Assembly: GCF_008635795.1 (NCBI RefSeq)
Contig: NZ_VWRQ01000015.1
Coordinates: 62,001 to 126,000, forward strand
Direction of reading: 5' to 3'
Length of the DNA stretch: 64,000 nucleotides
From: Paenibacillus tepidiphilus
Lineage (GTDB): Bacteria; Bacillota; Bacilli; Paenibacillales; Paenibacillaceae
The first letter of the stretch is position 1, and every line of letters starts with the position of its first letter. Below, one piece after another: positions 8,398-17,406 of this stretch. The notes under the pieces were generated by a model. It ran no database searches. It was given only the letters and a program-made list of their open reading frames with translations, and had not been told where the DNA came from. The position numbers and the translations under genes are program-made.

Positions 8398-9097
8398 GCC
8401 GTATGTTCCGGGGCAGGCCTCAGCATTATGTATCAACAATGTACCTATTCTGGATATTTTATCGCCTGAAGAGAAGATTGAGGTTATGAACGCCTCTATT
8501 AGTAAACAGTATACAAAAGGTGAAGCTATATTTTCTCCTGGGCATTCCTCAGCGAATTTATGGATAGTCCATCGAGGCAGTGTGAAAATATCCCGCTTCT
8601 CCCCTGCAGGTAAAGAGCAGATTGTGCGTATCCTTAGCCCGGGTGATTTCACAGGGGAGTTGTCTTTGTTCAGTCATGCAATATTAACGAACACCGCTGA
8701 AGCATTGGAGCCTACAGAGATTTGTTTGATTCAAGGTAAAGTTATCAGTGATTTAATGTTGAGAAATCCCCAAATCGCAATCAAGTTCCTTGAGAAGTAT
8801 ACAGAACGTATTGAAATGGCAGAAGATAAACTAGAGCAACTTACTCTATATGATGTTGAGCAACGAATCGCAAAAGTCTTAATGGAAATGTTGCATGATC
8901 AGCAAAATGATCACCTCCAGGATAACGTACTCATACTGCCCGTTAGTAAGAAAGACTTAGCGGTAATGATTGGGACAACGCAGGAAAGCCTAAGTCGCAA
9001 GCTTGCCTTGTTTCAGGAACGAGGGTGGATTAAGCTCACAGGTCAACGCCAAATTATTATAGTAGATCAGACGAGTCTTAAACAATTGAATGAATAG
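8369..9097 (+). CDS. Crp/Fnr family transcriptional regulator (FNR/FLP-like)
   Basis: 242 residues: cyclic-nucleotide-binding beta-roll (about 25-145), dimer helix, and a C-terminal winged helix with recognition sequence TQESLSRKL. Its E..SR pattern is the one that reads TTGAT, and a perfect TTGAT-N4-ATCAA box lies before the operon. Cysteines are C3, C21 and C119. C21 and C119 align with E. coli FNR C29 and C122, while C20 and C23 are absent. A standard four-cysteine cluster is therefore not available; a three-cysteine cluster, a disulfide or direct metal sensing are possible. The start overlaps the ATPase end, implying translational coupling. Confidence 0.85.
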   Translation: MECNHHRPSKPYVPGQASALCINNVPILDILSPEEKIEVMNASISKQYTKGEAIFSPGHSSANLWIVHRGSVKISRFSPAGKEQIVRILSPGDFTGELSLFSHAILTNTAEALEPTEICLIQGKVISDLMLRNPQIAIKFLEKYTERIEMAEDKLEQLTLYDVEQRIAKVLMEMLHDQQNDHLQDNVLILPVSKKDLAVMIGTTQESLSRKLALFQERGWIKLTGQRQIIIVDQTSLKQLNE

Positions 9098-9242
9098 AAT
9101 ATCTAGCCAAGCAAACAAATATGCCATTTTAATCGTATAGTCGGATTACCTTGCGGCCATGGTTTTAAATATTTGTGTGCGAGCTACGTGCCTCACGCAT
9201 GATATTCTATTGCCTCTCTACGCCGCGCGTGCTCCGTTATCA
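9098..9242. other. Gap between the Fnr-like regulator and the U32 gene (left part)
   Basis: Nothing recognisable: no strong hairpin, coding frame or RNA gene. The remainder of this 363-base gap holds only the weak minus-strand frame listed next. Confidence 0.4.
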
Positions 9243-9413
9243 CTATGGCTCAACCGCTTCTGTATTCGCTTTACAGTCTGACTCACATGCATCTGTTCCA
9301 TCATCCTCCATGCGCTGGGTCACAGCATCATGCTGCTCCATCGGGATAAACTCAAGGATAGCTATGGTGATGGCCTGTTCGCGCGCTGCCTCATGCACCA
9401 TGATCACTTCCAT
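9243..9413 (-). CDS. Possible short ORF or gene remnant, unrecognised
   Basis: A 56-codon frame on the minus strand (MEVIMVHEAAREQ to EAVEP) with amphipathic, charged composition that looks more protein-like than the overlapping plus-strand frames. No good ribosome-binding site is present and I recognise no family. It may be a decayed fragment at the junction with the AT-rich U32/ABC-F pair. Confidence 0.25.
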   Translation of the reverse strand: MEVIMVHEAAREQAITIAILEFIPMEQHDAVTQRMEDDGTDACESDCKANTEAVEP

Positions 9414-9460
9414 CAGTCCAAGCGTCTTCTTTATAATTTATGGGTCATAAGGAGAAAAAA

Positions 9461-11704
9461 ATGACTGAATTATTAGCCCCAGCAGGAAATATGGAAGCTT
9501 TAAAAGCTGCAATATCTAATGGTTGTGATGCAGTATACTTAGGAATGCAAAAATTTGGTGCACGTGCATACTCCTCTAATTTTGATTTAGAGTCGTTACA
9601 AGAGGCTGTTGCGTATGCGCACCTGAGGAATATTAAAATCTATATTACAATGAATACCATCGTTTTCGAAAACGAAGTGGAAGAGATGAAAGAGCAGATC
9701 CGCCAATTAAATGAACTCGGTGTGGATGGCATTATCGTCCAGGACCTGGCTGCTTTCGATTATATCGTGAAAAACTTTCTTGATATGGAAGCACATTGTT
9801 CAACTCAAATGGGAATAGACGATTTAGCCGGAACTTTATTATTTAAAGAACTGGGTGCTAAGAGAGTTGTTCTGTCCCGTGAGGTTGAGATGGAAAAAGT
9901 AAAAGAGATCAAAAGAATAGCCGAAATCCCTTTAGAAATTTTCGTTCACGGTGCTTTATGTGTATCTTATTCGGGAAACTGTCTAATGTCAGGATTAATC
10001 GGCTATCGAAGCGCAAATCGCGGAAGATGTGTTGGCTCATGCCGCAAGGAATATGAACTAATGGATAAGACAACAGATACATCTTTAGGGAGAAGCTACA
10101 TTCTATCCACGAAGGACTTAAACACAATCGATTATATTGATGATTTAAAAGAAATCGATTCTTTAAAAATAGAAGGTCGAATGAAAGATCCTACGTATGT
10201 GGCTAATGTTGTATCCAAATATCGCATGGCCTTAGATCATACAATCACCGAAGAAGACAAAGAAAATCTGAAAAAAACCTTCAATCGAACATTTACGAAA
10301 GGATATTTATTTCGCGAAGATAAGAGAAATATTACAAACATCTCAAGACCGAATAACTTTGGTTATGAAATTGGAACAATCAGCAAGATTGTTAAAGACA
10401 TGTATGAAATAACACTTACACGTCCTTTAAATCAAAACGATACCATCCGAATAAGTCACAACCATGAAGATGTTAATTTAACGGTTGCAAAACTGTACGA
10501 TAAAGATGGCGGATTAATCAACAAAGCAGATGATGTCTGCTATATCAAAATCAAAGAAAAGATGTCTAAGGGAGCTCTAGTCTATAAAACGAAGGATTAT
10601 TTCTATACCAAAGAATTAGAAGCATCACTTGTAAAAGAATTTAAGCGGTTTACCCTGGATATTAGAGTATATGCATGTCCAGATTCAAAGCTTCGTATAG
10701 ATGCGGAGGGCTTGGGCCATCATTATTCATATGAAAGCGAGGAAATGCTAGGCGAAGCCATTAATAATCCAACAACAAAAGACCAGGTAATCAAGCAGTT
10801 CTCAAGATTAAATGATACGATATTCGAACTTCATCATGTGGATTACGAGGAGTGCAATGCGTTTATTCCAGCTAAACTGTTAAATGCAGCAAGAAGAGAT
10901 ATTGTCCTGGGCTTATATGATTTAAAGCTTAACAGCCAAGAGAAAAGAACCAAGGCTGTGGAAGCAAAAGAAAAAATAAGCTTTGCCCCTGTAAAACCAT
11001 ACCTTACGGCCTCTGTAACGACGAAGGAACAGTATGAAGCTTGCGTGAGCAGTGGAATTCAGGAAATCTATTTTGAAAACGTGGTTAGAAGAAATCAGAA
11101 TAGGTATAAGGACAAAGAAGGGCAGCTGCTAATCGGAGGATATGGCGGGATTTATCACTACAGACAAACGAATCCGTTTGTTACGGACTATTCTCTAAAT
11201 GTTGTTAATGCTACCAGTTGCTATGAATTATATAAATTAGGTGCAAAACGGGTCACTTTATCCTATGAATTGAATAAAAGCCAAATTGAAGATGTAATGA
11301 ATGCCTATTATGAGGAAAATGAGGGCTATCCCGCCCTAGAAATGATTGTATATGGTAAGACTCCTTTGATGTTTACAAAATACTGTCCGATGAAAAAAAT
11401 GAATCAATGCCGAATTTGCAAAACAAAGAGCTATGAGTTAAAGGATGAGCACGGAACATTCCCAATCCTTTCCCATGATGATTGTACAACGACTCTCCTT
11501 AATGGGAAGACGCTGAATCTTCTGGATGAGCTACCAAGCATCAAAGGAATCGAGGCGCTCAGATTAAACTTCACCGTTGAATCTAAAGAGCAGGTTGTGA
11601 AAGTCATTAATATGGCCTCAGGCAAATTAAATGGTACAATGAATCATGCTGTCTTTAATCAGGAAACAGACACAAGAGGACATTTTAATAAAGAGATTGT
11701 GTAG
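9461..11704 (+). CDS. Peptidase U32 family protein (RlhA-like, long form)
   Basis: 747 residues. Residues 160-178 match the U32 signature exactly (E.F..GALC....G.C..S), with conserved cysteines C167, C174, C190 and C194 that in characterised relatives hold an Fe-S cluster. The long C-terminal part resembles the DUF3656-containing U32 proteins such as RlhA, needed for hydroxylation of a 23S rRNA cytidine. A further cysteine cluster (YCPMKKMNQCRICK) lies near residue 645. ATG 9461 follows GGAGAAAAAA. The gene is AT-richer and uses more AAA/ATT/TTA codons than its neighbours, which suggests transfer together with the next gene. RNA modification is likelier than proteolysis; exact substrate unknown. 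Confidence 0.8.
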   Translation: MTELLAPAGNMEALKAAISNGCDAVYLGMQKFGARAYSSNFDLESLQEAVAYAHLRNIKIYITMNTIVFENEVEEMKEQIRQLNELGVDGIIVQDLAAFDYIVKNFLDMEAHCSTQMGIDDLAGTLLFKELGAKRVVLSREVEMEKVKEIKRIAEIPLEIFVHGALCVSYSGNCLMSGLIGYRSANRGRCVGSCRKEYELMDKTTDTSLGRSYILSTKDLNTIDYIDDLKEIDSLKIEGRMKDPTYVANVVSKYRMALDHTITEEDKENLKKTFNRTFTKGYLFREDKRNITNISRPNNFGYEIGTISKIVKDMYEITLTRPLNQNDTIRISHNHEDVNLTVAKLYDKDGGLINKADDVCYIKIKEKMSKGALVYKTKDYFYTKELEASLVKEFKRFTLDIRVYACPDSKLRIDAEGLGHHYSYESEEMLGEAINNPTTKDQVIKQFSRLNDTIFELHHVDYEECNAFIPAKLLNAARRDIVLGLYDLKLNSQEKRTKAVEAKEKISFAPVKPYLTASVTTKEQYEACVSSGIQEIYFENVVRRNQNRYKDKEGQLLIGGYGGIYHYRQTNPFVTDYSLNVVNATSCYELYKLGAKRVTLSYELNKSQIEDVMNAYYEENEGYPALEMIVYGKTPLMFTKYCPMKKMNQCRICKTKSYELKDEHGTFPILSHDDCTTTLLNGKTLNLLDELPSIKGIEALRLNFTVESKEQVVKVINMASGKLNGTMNHAVFNQETDTRGHFNKEIV

Positions 11705-11744
11705 GCAGCCCGTCACCACTATCGTTTTTGAGAAAGGTAACCAT

Positions 11745-13484
11745 ATGATAAAAGTTGATAACTTATCCTTTTCGTTTCCGCAAAAAGAGCTATATCAGGA
11801 CATTTCGTTTACGCTTGAAGAGGGGCAACATTGCGCTTTTATCGGAACAAGCGGCAGTGGGAAAAGCACGCTGATCGATATACTCATGGACCCGGAGAGA
11901 CATTTATTCGAGGGCAAATTGGAGATCGACCCGGATTGTACAATCGGGTATGTCAGTCAGTTCTCGCAAGTCGAGCAAAATAAAGAAATGACCGTTTTTG
12001 AATATATCGGAGAAAAATTTATTAAGCTCCAAGCTGAAATCACGTCGACTTATGCTGAAATGGAAACCACATCGGACATGGAATCGCTGTTGGAAAAGCT
12101 TCAATTGGCTTTGGACGCATTCGATTCGTTGGATGGGGATAATTTCGAAAATAACATCAATAAGCAGCTCAACCTGGCCAACCTCATGAAGCTAAAGGAC
12201 CTTAGCGTATCTGCTCTGAGCGGCGGGGAATTCAAACTTATTCAAGTCATCAAAGAAATGTTGAGCAGTCCTGATTTGATGATCATGGACGAACCCGATG
12301 TGTTTTTAGACTTTGAAAACCTGAATGGGCTTAAAAAATTGATCAATTCCCACAAAGGGATGCTGCTGGTCGTTACGCACAACAGATATCTGCTCAATCA
12401 TTGCTTCAACAAAATCATTCACCTTGAAAACACGGAGCTCCAAGAGTTTGACGGGCGGTATATCGAATATAATTTCTCGTTGCTGCAGACCAAAATTGAG
12501 CTGCAAGAAATCGCAGTCGCTGAAGCAGAAGAGATCGAGAGATACGACAGCATCATCGATAATCTTAGAGCGATCGCGACTTATAATTCAGAAGCTTCAA
12601 GAGGCAGAGCGTTAAAAGCCAGAGTGAAGTTTCAAGAAAGATTGGAAGCACGTAGAATTAAAGCGCCGTTTGTTGATATTAAGCAACCGAATATTAAATT
12701 TGGCATTAATAATGAAATTGAAGATACCGTTGTTGTAAAGGTCGATGATTATAGCGTTGCCTTTGACGAGCTGCTTTTAGAAAATGTTAACTTTGAAATA
12801 AAATCTACAGATAAAGTAGCCATTATCGGTCCAAACGGTACCGGGAAAACGACTTTGCTCCGAGAAATCTTCAAAAATAATCATGATTCAATTAAGATAA
12901 ATGCTGATGTGAAAGTGGCTTATTTATCCCAGCTTCAAGGCGAAACGTTAACGGATTCGAATACCATACTCCATGAATTCATTGATGCCGGGTTTAACAC
13001 TTATGATGAGATTAGAGCGTATCTTAGACATTATGGTTTTGAAGGCGAAATCATGGATCAGAAGATCGGATTGTTATCTGGCGGGGAAAAGAATATGCTT
13101 CAGCTAGCCAAAGTGGCGGCCAGTCAAGCCAATGTACTGCTTCTTGATGAACCGACCAGTCATTTGGATATCTATGCACAGATCGCACTGGAGAAAGCCA
13201 TCGAAGACTATAAAGGTGCGATTCTGATGGTTTCCCATGATTTCTATTCGGTTGTAAATGGTATGGATTATGTTTTAATCATTGGCGATAAGAAGATTAG
13301 AAAGATGAGCATGCGAAAATTTAGACAGATGATTTATGCGAGTCACTTTAATCGAGACTATTTGGAAACAGAACAAAAGAAAAAGTCGGTTGAAATGAAA
13401 ATAGAGTTGGCATTAAAAGATAACAATTTTGAACTTGCCAAAGGATTGGTCGATGAGCTGGGAGAGATCATTAAGCTGCTTTAA
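11745..13484 (+). CDS. ABC-F type ATP-binding protein
   Basis: 579 residues with two ABC domains and no membrane segments. First domain: Walker A GTSGSGKST (34-42), LSGGE, and Walker B LMIMDEP. The linker of about 60 residues is charged and helical. Second domain: GPNGTGKTT, LSGGE and LLLDEPTSHLD. This is the ABC-F architecture; members bind the ribosomal E site and act in translation or antibiotic resistance. The short, atypical first domain prevents assignment to a named subgroup. ATG 11745 lies 40 bases after the U32 stop, so the two genes are probably co-transcribed and both may act on the ribosome. AT-rich like the U32 gene. Confidence 0.8.
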   Translation: MIKVDNLSFSFPQKELYQDISFTLEEGQHCAFIGTSGSGKSTLIDILMDPERHLFEGKLEIDPDCTIGYVSQFSQVEQNKEMTVFEYIGEKFIKLQAEITSTYAEMETTSDMESLLEKLQLALDAFDSLDGDNFENNINKQLNLANLMKLKDLSVSALSGGEFKLIQVIKEMLSSPDLMIMDEPDVFLDFENLNGLKKLINSHKGMLLVVTHNRYLLNHCFNKIIHLENTELQEFDGRYIEYNFSLLQTKIELQEIAVAEAEEIERYDSIIDNLRAIATYNSEASRGRALKARVKFQERLEARRIKAPFVDIKQPNIKFGINNEIEDTVVVKVDDYSVAFDELLLENVNFEIKSTDKVAIIGPNGTGKTTLLREIFKNNHDSIKINADVKVAYLSQLQGETLTDSNTILHEFIDAGFNTYDEIRAYLRHYGFEGEIMDQKIGLLSGGEKNMLQLAKVAASQANVLLLDEPTSHLDIYAQIALEKAIEDYKGAILMVSHDFYSVVNGMDYVLIIGDKKIRKMSMRKFRQMIYASHFNRDYLETEQKKKSVEMKIELALKDNNFELAKGLVDELGEIIKLL

Positions 13485-13566
13485 ATGATAACTTAAGTTT
13501 ATGAATCGCATCGTTGAGGCATTTAGTTTATTTCGTTGTTCTTTTCCTAAATGATGGAGGGGTACT

Positions 13567-14379
13567 ATGAACAGCAAAGTGACAAAGAACGTCTTCTATG
13601 GGGATCTTCAGGAGGCCGGTAAGTTCGCGCAGCTTGAGCAGCGCTTGCTGGATGAATCGAACCTGCCGGGTCCGCGGGCCAATCTGGGGGCGGCTTCCGC
13701 CTTCGCGGATGCCTTCGCTTCGGATGGGGTGACGGACGAAGCCTGGGAGCTGCTTGTGCAGTGGAGCGGGAAGCCGGAAGCGGAGGCGCCAGAGGACGAT
13801 CCCCGCGAGTTCCTGCCGTTCTGCGCGCTCCAGGCGATGGGCAGCTACTTCCGCTATGCCGAGCCTGCCCGCCGGCAGATTATTCTGGAGCGTTGCCGGG
13901 CGGCGATGAATGACGGCCGCTGGCGGATGCGCGAAGCGGCGGCGATGGCGCTGCAGCGCATCGGAGAGCAGGACTTCAGCGCGCTACAAGCATTGTTCGA
14001 TGGTATGAAAGGGACGGCTAACGCGCTGGAGCAGCGGGCCTTTATTGCCGCCCTGGCCCACCCGCCGATGCTGAATGAGCAGGCCCATGTTTTGTACGCG
14101 CTGGAGCTGTCGGAAGCCATTCTGGATCAGATTGCCGCCGGACAGACCCGCTACGGCGCGGAGGAATTCCGCGTCTTGTCCAAAGGCCTGGAATACGCAC
14201 TCAGCGTATTCGTGGAACGCGCCCCCGGGGCCGGCTTCAAGCTACTCGCCAAATTCGCGGTGACAGATGACAAGCGGATGCAGAAAATCGTAAAATCCAA
14301 CCTCGGCAAAGCCCGCCTGGCCAAAAAATTCAGCCAGGATGTGGAGCGCATTCAGTTGTTGGCTAATAAGGATCACTGA
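13567..14379 (+). CDS. HEAT-repeat-like protein, function unknown
   Basis: 270 residues, almost entirely helical, with Ala/Leu/Arg-rich repeats (for example MNDGRWRMREAAAMALQRIG near residue 115) typical of HEAT or DNA-alkylation-repeat solenoids. There is no signal peptide or membrane segment. GGAGGGG precedes the ATG. GC content returns to the genomic norm, so the AT-rich block ends before this gene. Function is not predictable. Confidence 0.65.
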   Translation: MNSKVTKNVFYGDLQEAGKFAQLEQRLLDESNLPGPRANLGAASAFADAFASDGVTDEAWELLVQWSGKPEAEAPEDDPREFLPFCALQAMGSYFRYAEPARRQIILERCRAAMNDGRWRMREAAAMALQRIGEQDFSALQALFDGMKGTANALEQRAFIAALAHPPMLNEQAHVLYALELSEAILDQIAAGQTRYGAEEFRVLSKGLEYALSVFVERAPGAGFKLLAKFAVTDDKRMQKIVKSNLGKARLAKKFSQDVERIQLLANKDH

Positions 14380-14454
14380 GTGGTTCCCGATATCTGGATA
14401 CCAGTAAAGAAAAAGTACCGTTAGTCCTAAGCATACGATAGTTGAGCAAAGCGA

Positions 14455-14481
14455 AAGGGCCATCCCAGAAAGGATGGCCTT
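14455..14481. terminator. Hairpin between convergent genes
   Basis: AAGGGCCATCC pairs with GGATGGCCTT around a short loop. It lies between the HEAT-like gene and the end of the coat operon and could serve both; T-runs are poor. Confidence 0.5.
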
Positions 14482-14514
14482 AACTTGCCGCTTCAGCTAT
14501 CGACGAATATGGCG

Positions 14515-14811
14515 TCAGGACGGAATGTTCATAGCGGTCTGAATATTTTTCAGATCAAGCTGAATTTGCTCTTGAATATGGTAGGGGTGGTAAAGGCCCC
14601 GCTGCATCATGTAGTCTGTTATCTTTTCATGGGAATTTATAGCCTCGCCGAGCTGTTTCATCAAAATTTCCCTGACTTCGGGGGTGGCACATTCGGTTAC
14701 AGCCATGGCGTAGTTTCTGACACCGCTCTTGGCGTTCATCAAAAAATCCATTGCGATCACGTCATCGGTCAGCGTATGAAGACCGGTCAAGTGTTCTAAT
14801 ATTGGGTTCAT
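14515..14811 (-). CDS. CotF-family spore coat protein (copy 1)
   Basis: 98 residues, helical, of the CotF/ferritin-like coat family: DFLMNAKSGVRNYAMAVTE is the conserved central helix, ending in the YHPYHIQEQ motif. Such proteins are deposited in the spore coat. TAGGAG precedes the ATG. It is the last gene of a five-gene minus-strand operon and resembles the gene at 16189, which shares DFL..AK.GVRN, E.A.P and the W/YHPYE/H..EQ ending. Confidence 0.85.
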   Translation of the reverse strand: MNPILEHLTGLHTLTDDVIAMDFLMNAKSGVRNYAMAVTECATPEVREILMKQLGEAINSHEKITDYMMQRGLYHPYHIQEQIQLDLKNIQTAMNIPS

Positions 14812-14822
14812 TTTTTTATCTC

Positions 14823-15023
14823 CTATACAGTCACTTTAGATAGAACTCCACCGAGTTCCTGAAGCTGTTGTTGTGATAATGTCGCATCTTGTTGCAAAAT
14901 TTGCATGAGCTCCGGGTCGGTTACCAGAGCTTGCATGGTCTTGGATTTAGTTATGCAAACCGTCTTAAACGCAGCTATTTCACGGACCTCGAGCATCTCA
15001 TGCAAAGCGTAATTAGAATTCAT
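14823..15023 (-). CDS. Small coat-associated protein (copy 1)
   Basis: 66 residues. HEMLEVREIAAFKTVCITKSKTMQ followed by an LQQDATLSQQQLQEL helix is shared with the 80-residue protein at 16588. This small protein is paired with a CotF gene 11 bases downstream, and the pair looks like the two halves of a coat ferritin-like domain split over two genes. Spore coat role is inferred from context. Confidence 0.7.
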   Translation of the reverse strand: MNSNYALHEMLEVREIAAFKTVCITKSKTMQALVTDPELMQILQQDATLSQQQLQELGGVLSKVTV

Positions 15024-15055
15024 TCAGGTTGTCCCCCCCGTGTATCTATCCATAT

Positions 15056-16192
15056 TCAAGGCTTTAAGATGACTTTAATGCAATCATCCGTTTTGGTATC
15101 GAACACTTCATAACCCTGCTTGGCATCGCTGAGCGGAATGACATGAGTAACAATGTCTCCAGGGTCCACCTTGCCCGACGTGACCAACTCATACATATAC
15201 GGCATGTAGTGAATGACCGGGGCTTGTCCGGAGCGGATATTCACGTTGCGTTGCATGATGTCGCCGAGGGGGAATCCGTTATAGCGTCCCCCGTATACCC
15301 CGGTGACTTGGATGGTACCGCCTTTACGTACAGACTGAGACGCAATGACAAATGCGCTCATGGTTCCGCCTTGCAGTTTCAAACCGCTGGCCAGAAATTC
15401 GAGATCACTCATCTTGCCGTCCATTCCTACCGCATCAATCACGACATCGGCACCGCCTTTGGTCATTTCCTTGAGGTGGTTGCCAATATTCTTGTCCTGT
15501 TCGAAGTTTACGATTTCCACATGGTTTGTTCGTTTCGCATGCTGTAAGCGGTAATCGACATAATCCACGGCGATGACCCGCTTCGCTCCCTTCAGCCAGC
15601 AGAACTTCTGGGCCAGAAGTCCGACCGGACCGCAGCCGAGCACGATGACCGTATCTCCATTCTTGACGCCAGCGTTATCTACGCTCCAGAATGCTGTCGT
15701 CATGGCATCGGCGATCAAGCTAAGCTTTTCGTCCGGTTGTTCGCAGTTTTCGGGAATCTTGAAGTGAGTAAAATTGGCAAACGGAACCCGTAAGTACTCG
15801 GCTTGCCCGCCAGGATAACCACCGGTTGTTCCGGAGTAGCCGAAATATGCACCCATATCTCCATGTTCGTTAGAATTGTCGCATTGGCTTTCCAGATGAT
15901 TCTTACAATAGAAGCATTCTCCGCAAGCGATGTTGAAAGGGATGATCACCCTGTCGCCTTTCTTTACCTTGGTCACTCCTGGGCCCACTTCTTCTACGAT
16001 CCCCATTGGTTCATGTCCGATGACATAATTCTCTTGAAGGTTAGGAATCATTCCGTGAATAAGGTGAAGGTCAGACCCGCAAATGGCGGAACTGGTGATT
16101 CTTACGATCATATCGTCCGGTTTCTCAATCTTCGGATCTGGCACCTCTTTGACCACGACATTCTTAATCCCTTGATACGTTACCGCCTTCAT
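15056..16192 (-). CDS. Zinc-dependent alcohol/formaldehyde dehydrogenase-like protein
   Basis: 378 residues of the medium-chain dehydrogenase family. Catalytic zinc ligands: CGSDLH (C38) and GHEPMG. Structural zinc: cysteines in the stretch CGECFYCKNHLESQC. NAD(P)-binding: VLGCGPVG. The inserted loop (QCDNSNEHGDMGAYFGYSGTTGG) places it near glutathione-independent formaldehyde dehydrogenases. Its start overlaps the upstream CotF gene by four bases, and it sits between two coat modules, so expression in the sporulating mother cell is likely. The substrate is not known. Confidence 0.85.
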   Translation of the reverse strand: MKAVTYQGIKNVVVKEVPDPKIEKPDDMIVRITSSAICGSDLHLIHGMIPNLQENYVIGHEPMGIVEEVGPGVTKVKKGDRVIIPFNIACGECFYCKNHLESQCDNSNEHGDMGAYFGYSGTTGGYPGGQAEYLRVPFANFTHFKIPENCEQPDEKLSLIADAMTTAFWSVDNAGVKNGDTVIVLGCGPVGLLAQKFCWLKGAKRVIAVDYVDYRLQHAKRTNHVEIVNFEQDKNIGNHLKEMTKGGADVVIDAVGMDGKMSDLEFLASGLKLQGGTMSAFVIASQSVRKGGTIQVTGVYGGRYNGFPLGDIMQRNVNIRSGQAPVIHYMPYMYELVTSGKVDPGDIVTHVIPLSDAKQGYEVFDTKTDDCIKVILKP

Positions 16193-16575
16193 GCGTTATG
16201 TCCTCCAATATGTTCATCTGGGGTCCGATCAAACATCCCTTTACGCGATGTATCATCCGGGAACAAATTCATCTGCCCGATCATCACTGTATTATTCGCT
16301 GAAAGCTGGTCGAGTTGGTACTGTTCATTAAGCTCATAAGGATGGAACCATTTTTTGCGAATCATAAGCTCCGTGATTTCCTGGTGCAGTGCAATTCCCT
16401 GCATAAGATGATTGCGCAGCAGCGCTCTTGCATCGGGAGAAGCTGTTTCCGTCAGGGCGATGGACAAATTTCGCACGCCTTCCTTGGCGCGAATAAGGAA
16501 ATCCATGGCAAATGTCATATCTGCCATCTCCGGCATATTTAGTGAATTAATCGGGTCTAAATAATCGGTGTTCAT
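16189..16575 (-). CDS. CotF-family spore coat protein (copy 2)
   Basis: 128 residues. The helix MDFLIRAKEGVRNLSIALTE and the motif WFHPYELNEQYQLDQ match copy 1; an extra C-terminal tail (LFPDDTSRKGMFDRTPDEHIGGHN) is absent from copy 1. The gene overlaps the dehydrogenase start by four bases (ATGA), so translation is coupled. Confidence 0.85.
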   Translation of the reverse strand: MNTDYLDPINSLNMPEMADMTFAMDFLIRAKEGVRNLSIALTETASPDARALLRNHLMQGIALHQEITELMIRKKWFHPYELNEQYQLDQLSANNTVMIGQMNLFPDDTSRKGMFDRTPDEHIGGHNA

Positions 16576-16587
16576 TGGCGTTCCCCT

Positions 16588-16830
16588 TTAATGAGTGATA
16601 GGTGTTGGACTATTCGGAACAGGCGCCTGGAATGGAGCTTTTGCGTAGATGGCCTGGAGCTCGGCGATCTGTTGCGTGGATAATATGACGTCCTTCTGCA
16701 TTAACGCTTTCAGTTCTTGGTCAAAGACCAAGCCTTGCATAAGTTTTGACTTCGCGAGGCAGAGCGTTTTGAAGTTTAACGCTTCATGCAGTTCCATCGA
16801 TTCGTGTGGCGCTAGCGTTGGCATATTCAT
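16588..16830 (-). CDS. Small coat-associated protein (copy 2)
   Basis: 80 residues, first gene of the coat operon. HEALNFKTLCLAKSKLMQGLV and DVILSTQQIAELQ match the smaller protein at 14823, with an additional Pro-rich tail (FQAPVPNSPTPITH). Followed after 12 bases by CotF copy 2. A mother-cell sigma promoter should lie upstream, but I cannot pick one with confidence. Confidence 0.7.
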   Translation of the reverse strand: MNMPTLAPHESMELHEALNFKTLCLAKSKLMQGLVFDQELKALMQKDVILSTQQIAELQAIYAKAPFQAPVPNSPTPITH

Positions 16831-16942
16831 GGAGTCAGTATCCCTTCCTTTCTTTTATGAAAGTTAGATTTTCCTGCACATTGGATTTCTATCCTAGAAT
16901 GGAACACCATTTACACGTTGTCCCAAAATAGCCGAGCCACCT

Positions 16943-17242
16943 GCTATTCCCTTTCTTGACGGGCGTTTTAATGCTCATTCCCGGTTGGATCTACTTTATT
17001 GTCCTGATGTATTCAGGGTAACCGTTATCGTCGGCTTAGAGTTGTTGCATATCGTGATTGCCGCGATCTTCGGTTCCATTTCGATGATTTTATATCCAGA
17101 CGTAACTTATTATTTTTTTCCGCCCAATATGGGTTTCTGGGGGTTAAATCTGGTCATGCTTGCGGCTTATAAATTCGGTTGGGCGCTGGGGGAGCTGGCG
17201 CGACAGCTCCTTCCTTTTTTTGCGATATGCATGATGCGGTGA
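16943..17242 (+). pseudogene. Probable frameshifted remnant of a membrane protein
   Basis: Hydrophobic segments occur in two frames: LLFPFLTGVLMLIPGWIYFI in one (stop near 17020), and GLELLHIVIAAIFGSISMIL plus GFWGLNLVMLAAYKFG in another from about 17020 on. The second frame runs into the terminator at 17191. No ribosome-binding site is seen for the 16985 ATG. This looks like a decayed gene, not a functional 85-residue protein. The rest of the gap (16831-17449) carries only the terminator and the protease upstream region. Confidence 0.35.
17191..17221 (+). terminator. Rho-independent terminator (twin A)
   Basis: GGAGCTG-GCGCGA-CAGCTCC hairpin followed by TTCCTTTTTTT. An almost identical terminator lies at 24021. 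Confidence 0.8.
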
Positions 17243-17406
17243 ACCGTAGTATATGCAGGGGCAAGTTTTAGGAGAAACACCGGCAGGAGTAATTTGCGTA
17301 TATGCAGAGTAATAGAGGAATATTACGGGGCTAAAGTACTTATTTAACATAAATAAACTAAAAGTGGTATATTTACGGGTACTTTCATGCTATTCTTTTT
17401 TGTGTT

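Noticed and set aside
16985..17242. Intact 85-residue membrane protein
   Set aside because: The last part translates the terminator hairpin, there is no ribosome-binding site, and the preceding hydrophobic segment is in another frame; treated as a remnant.
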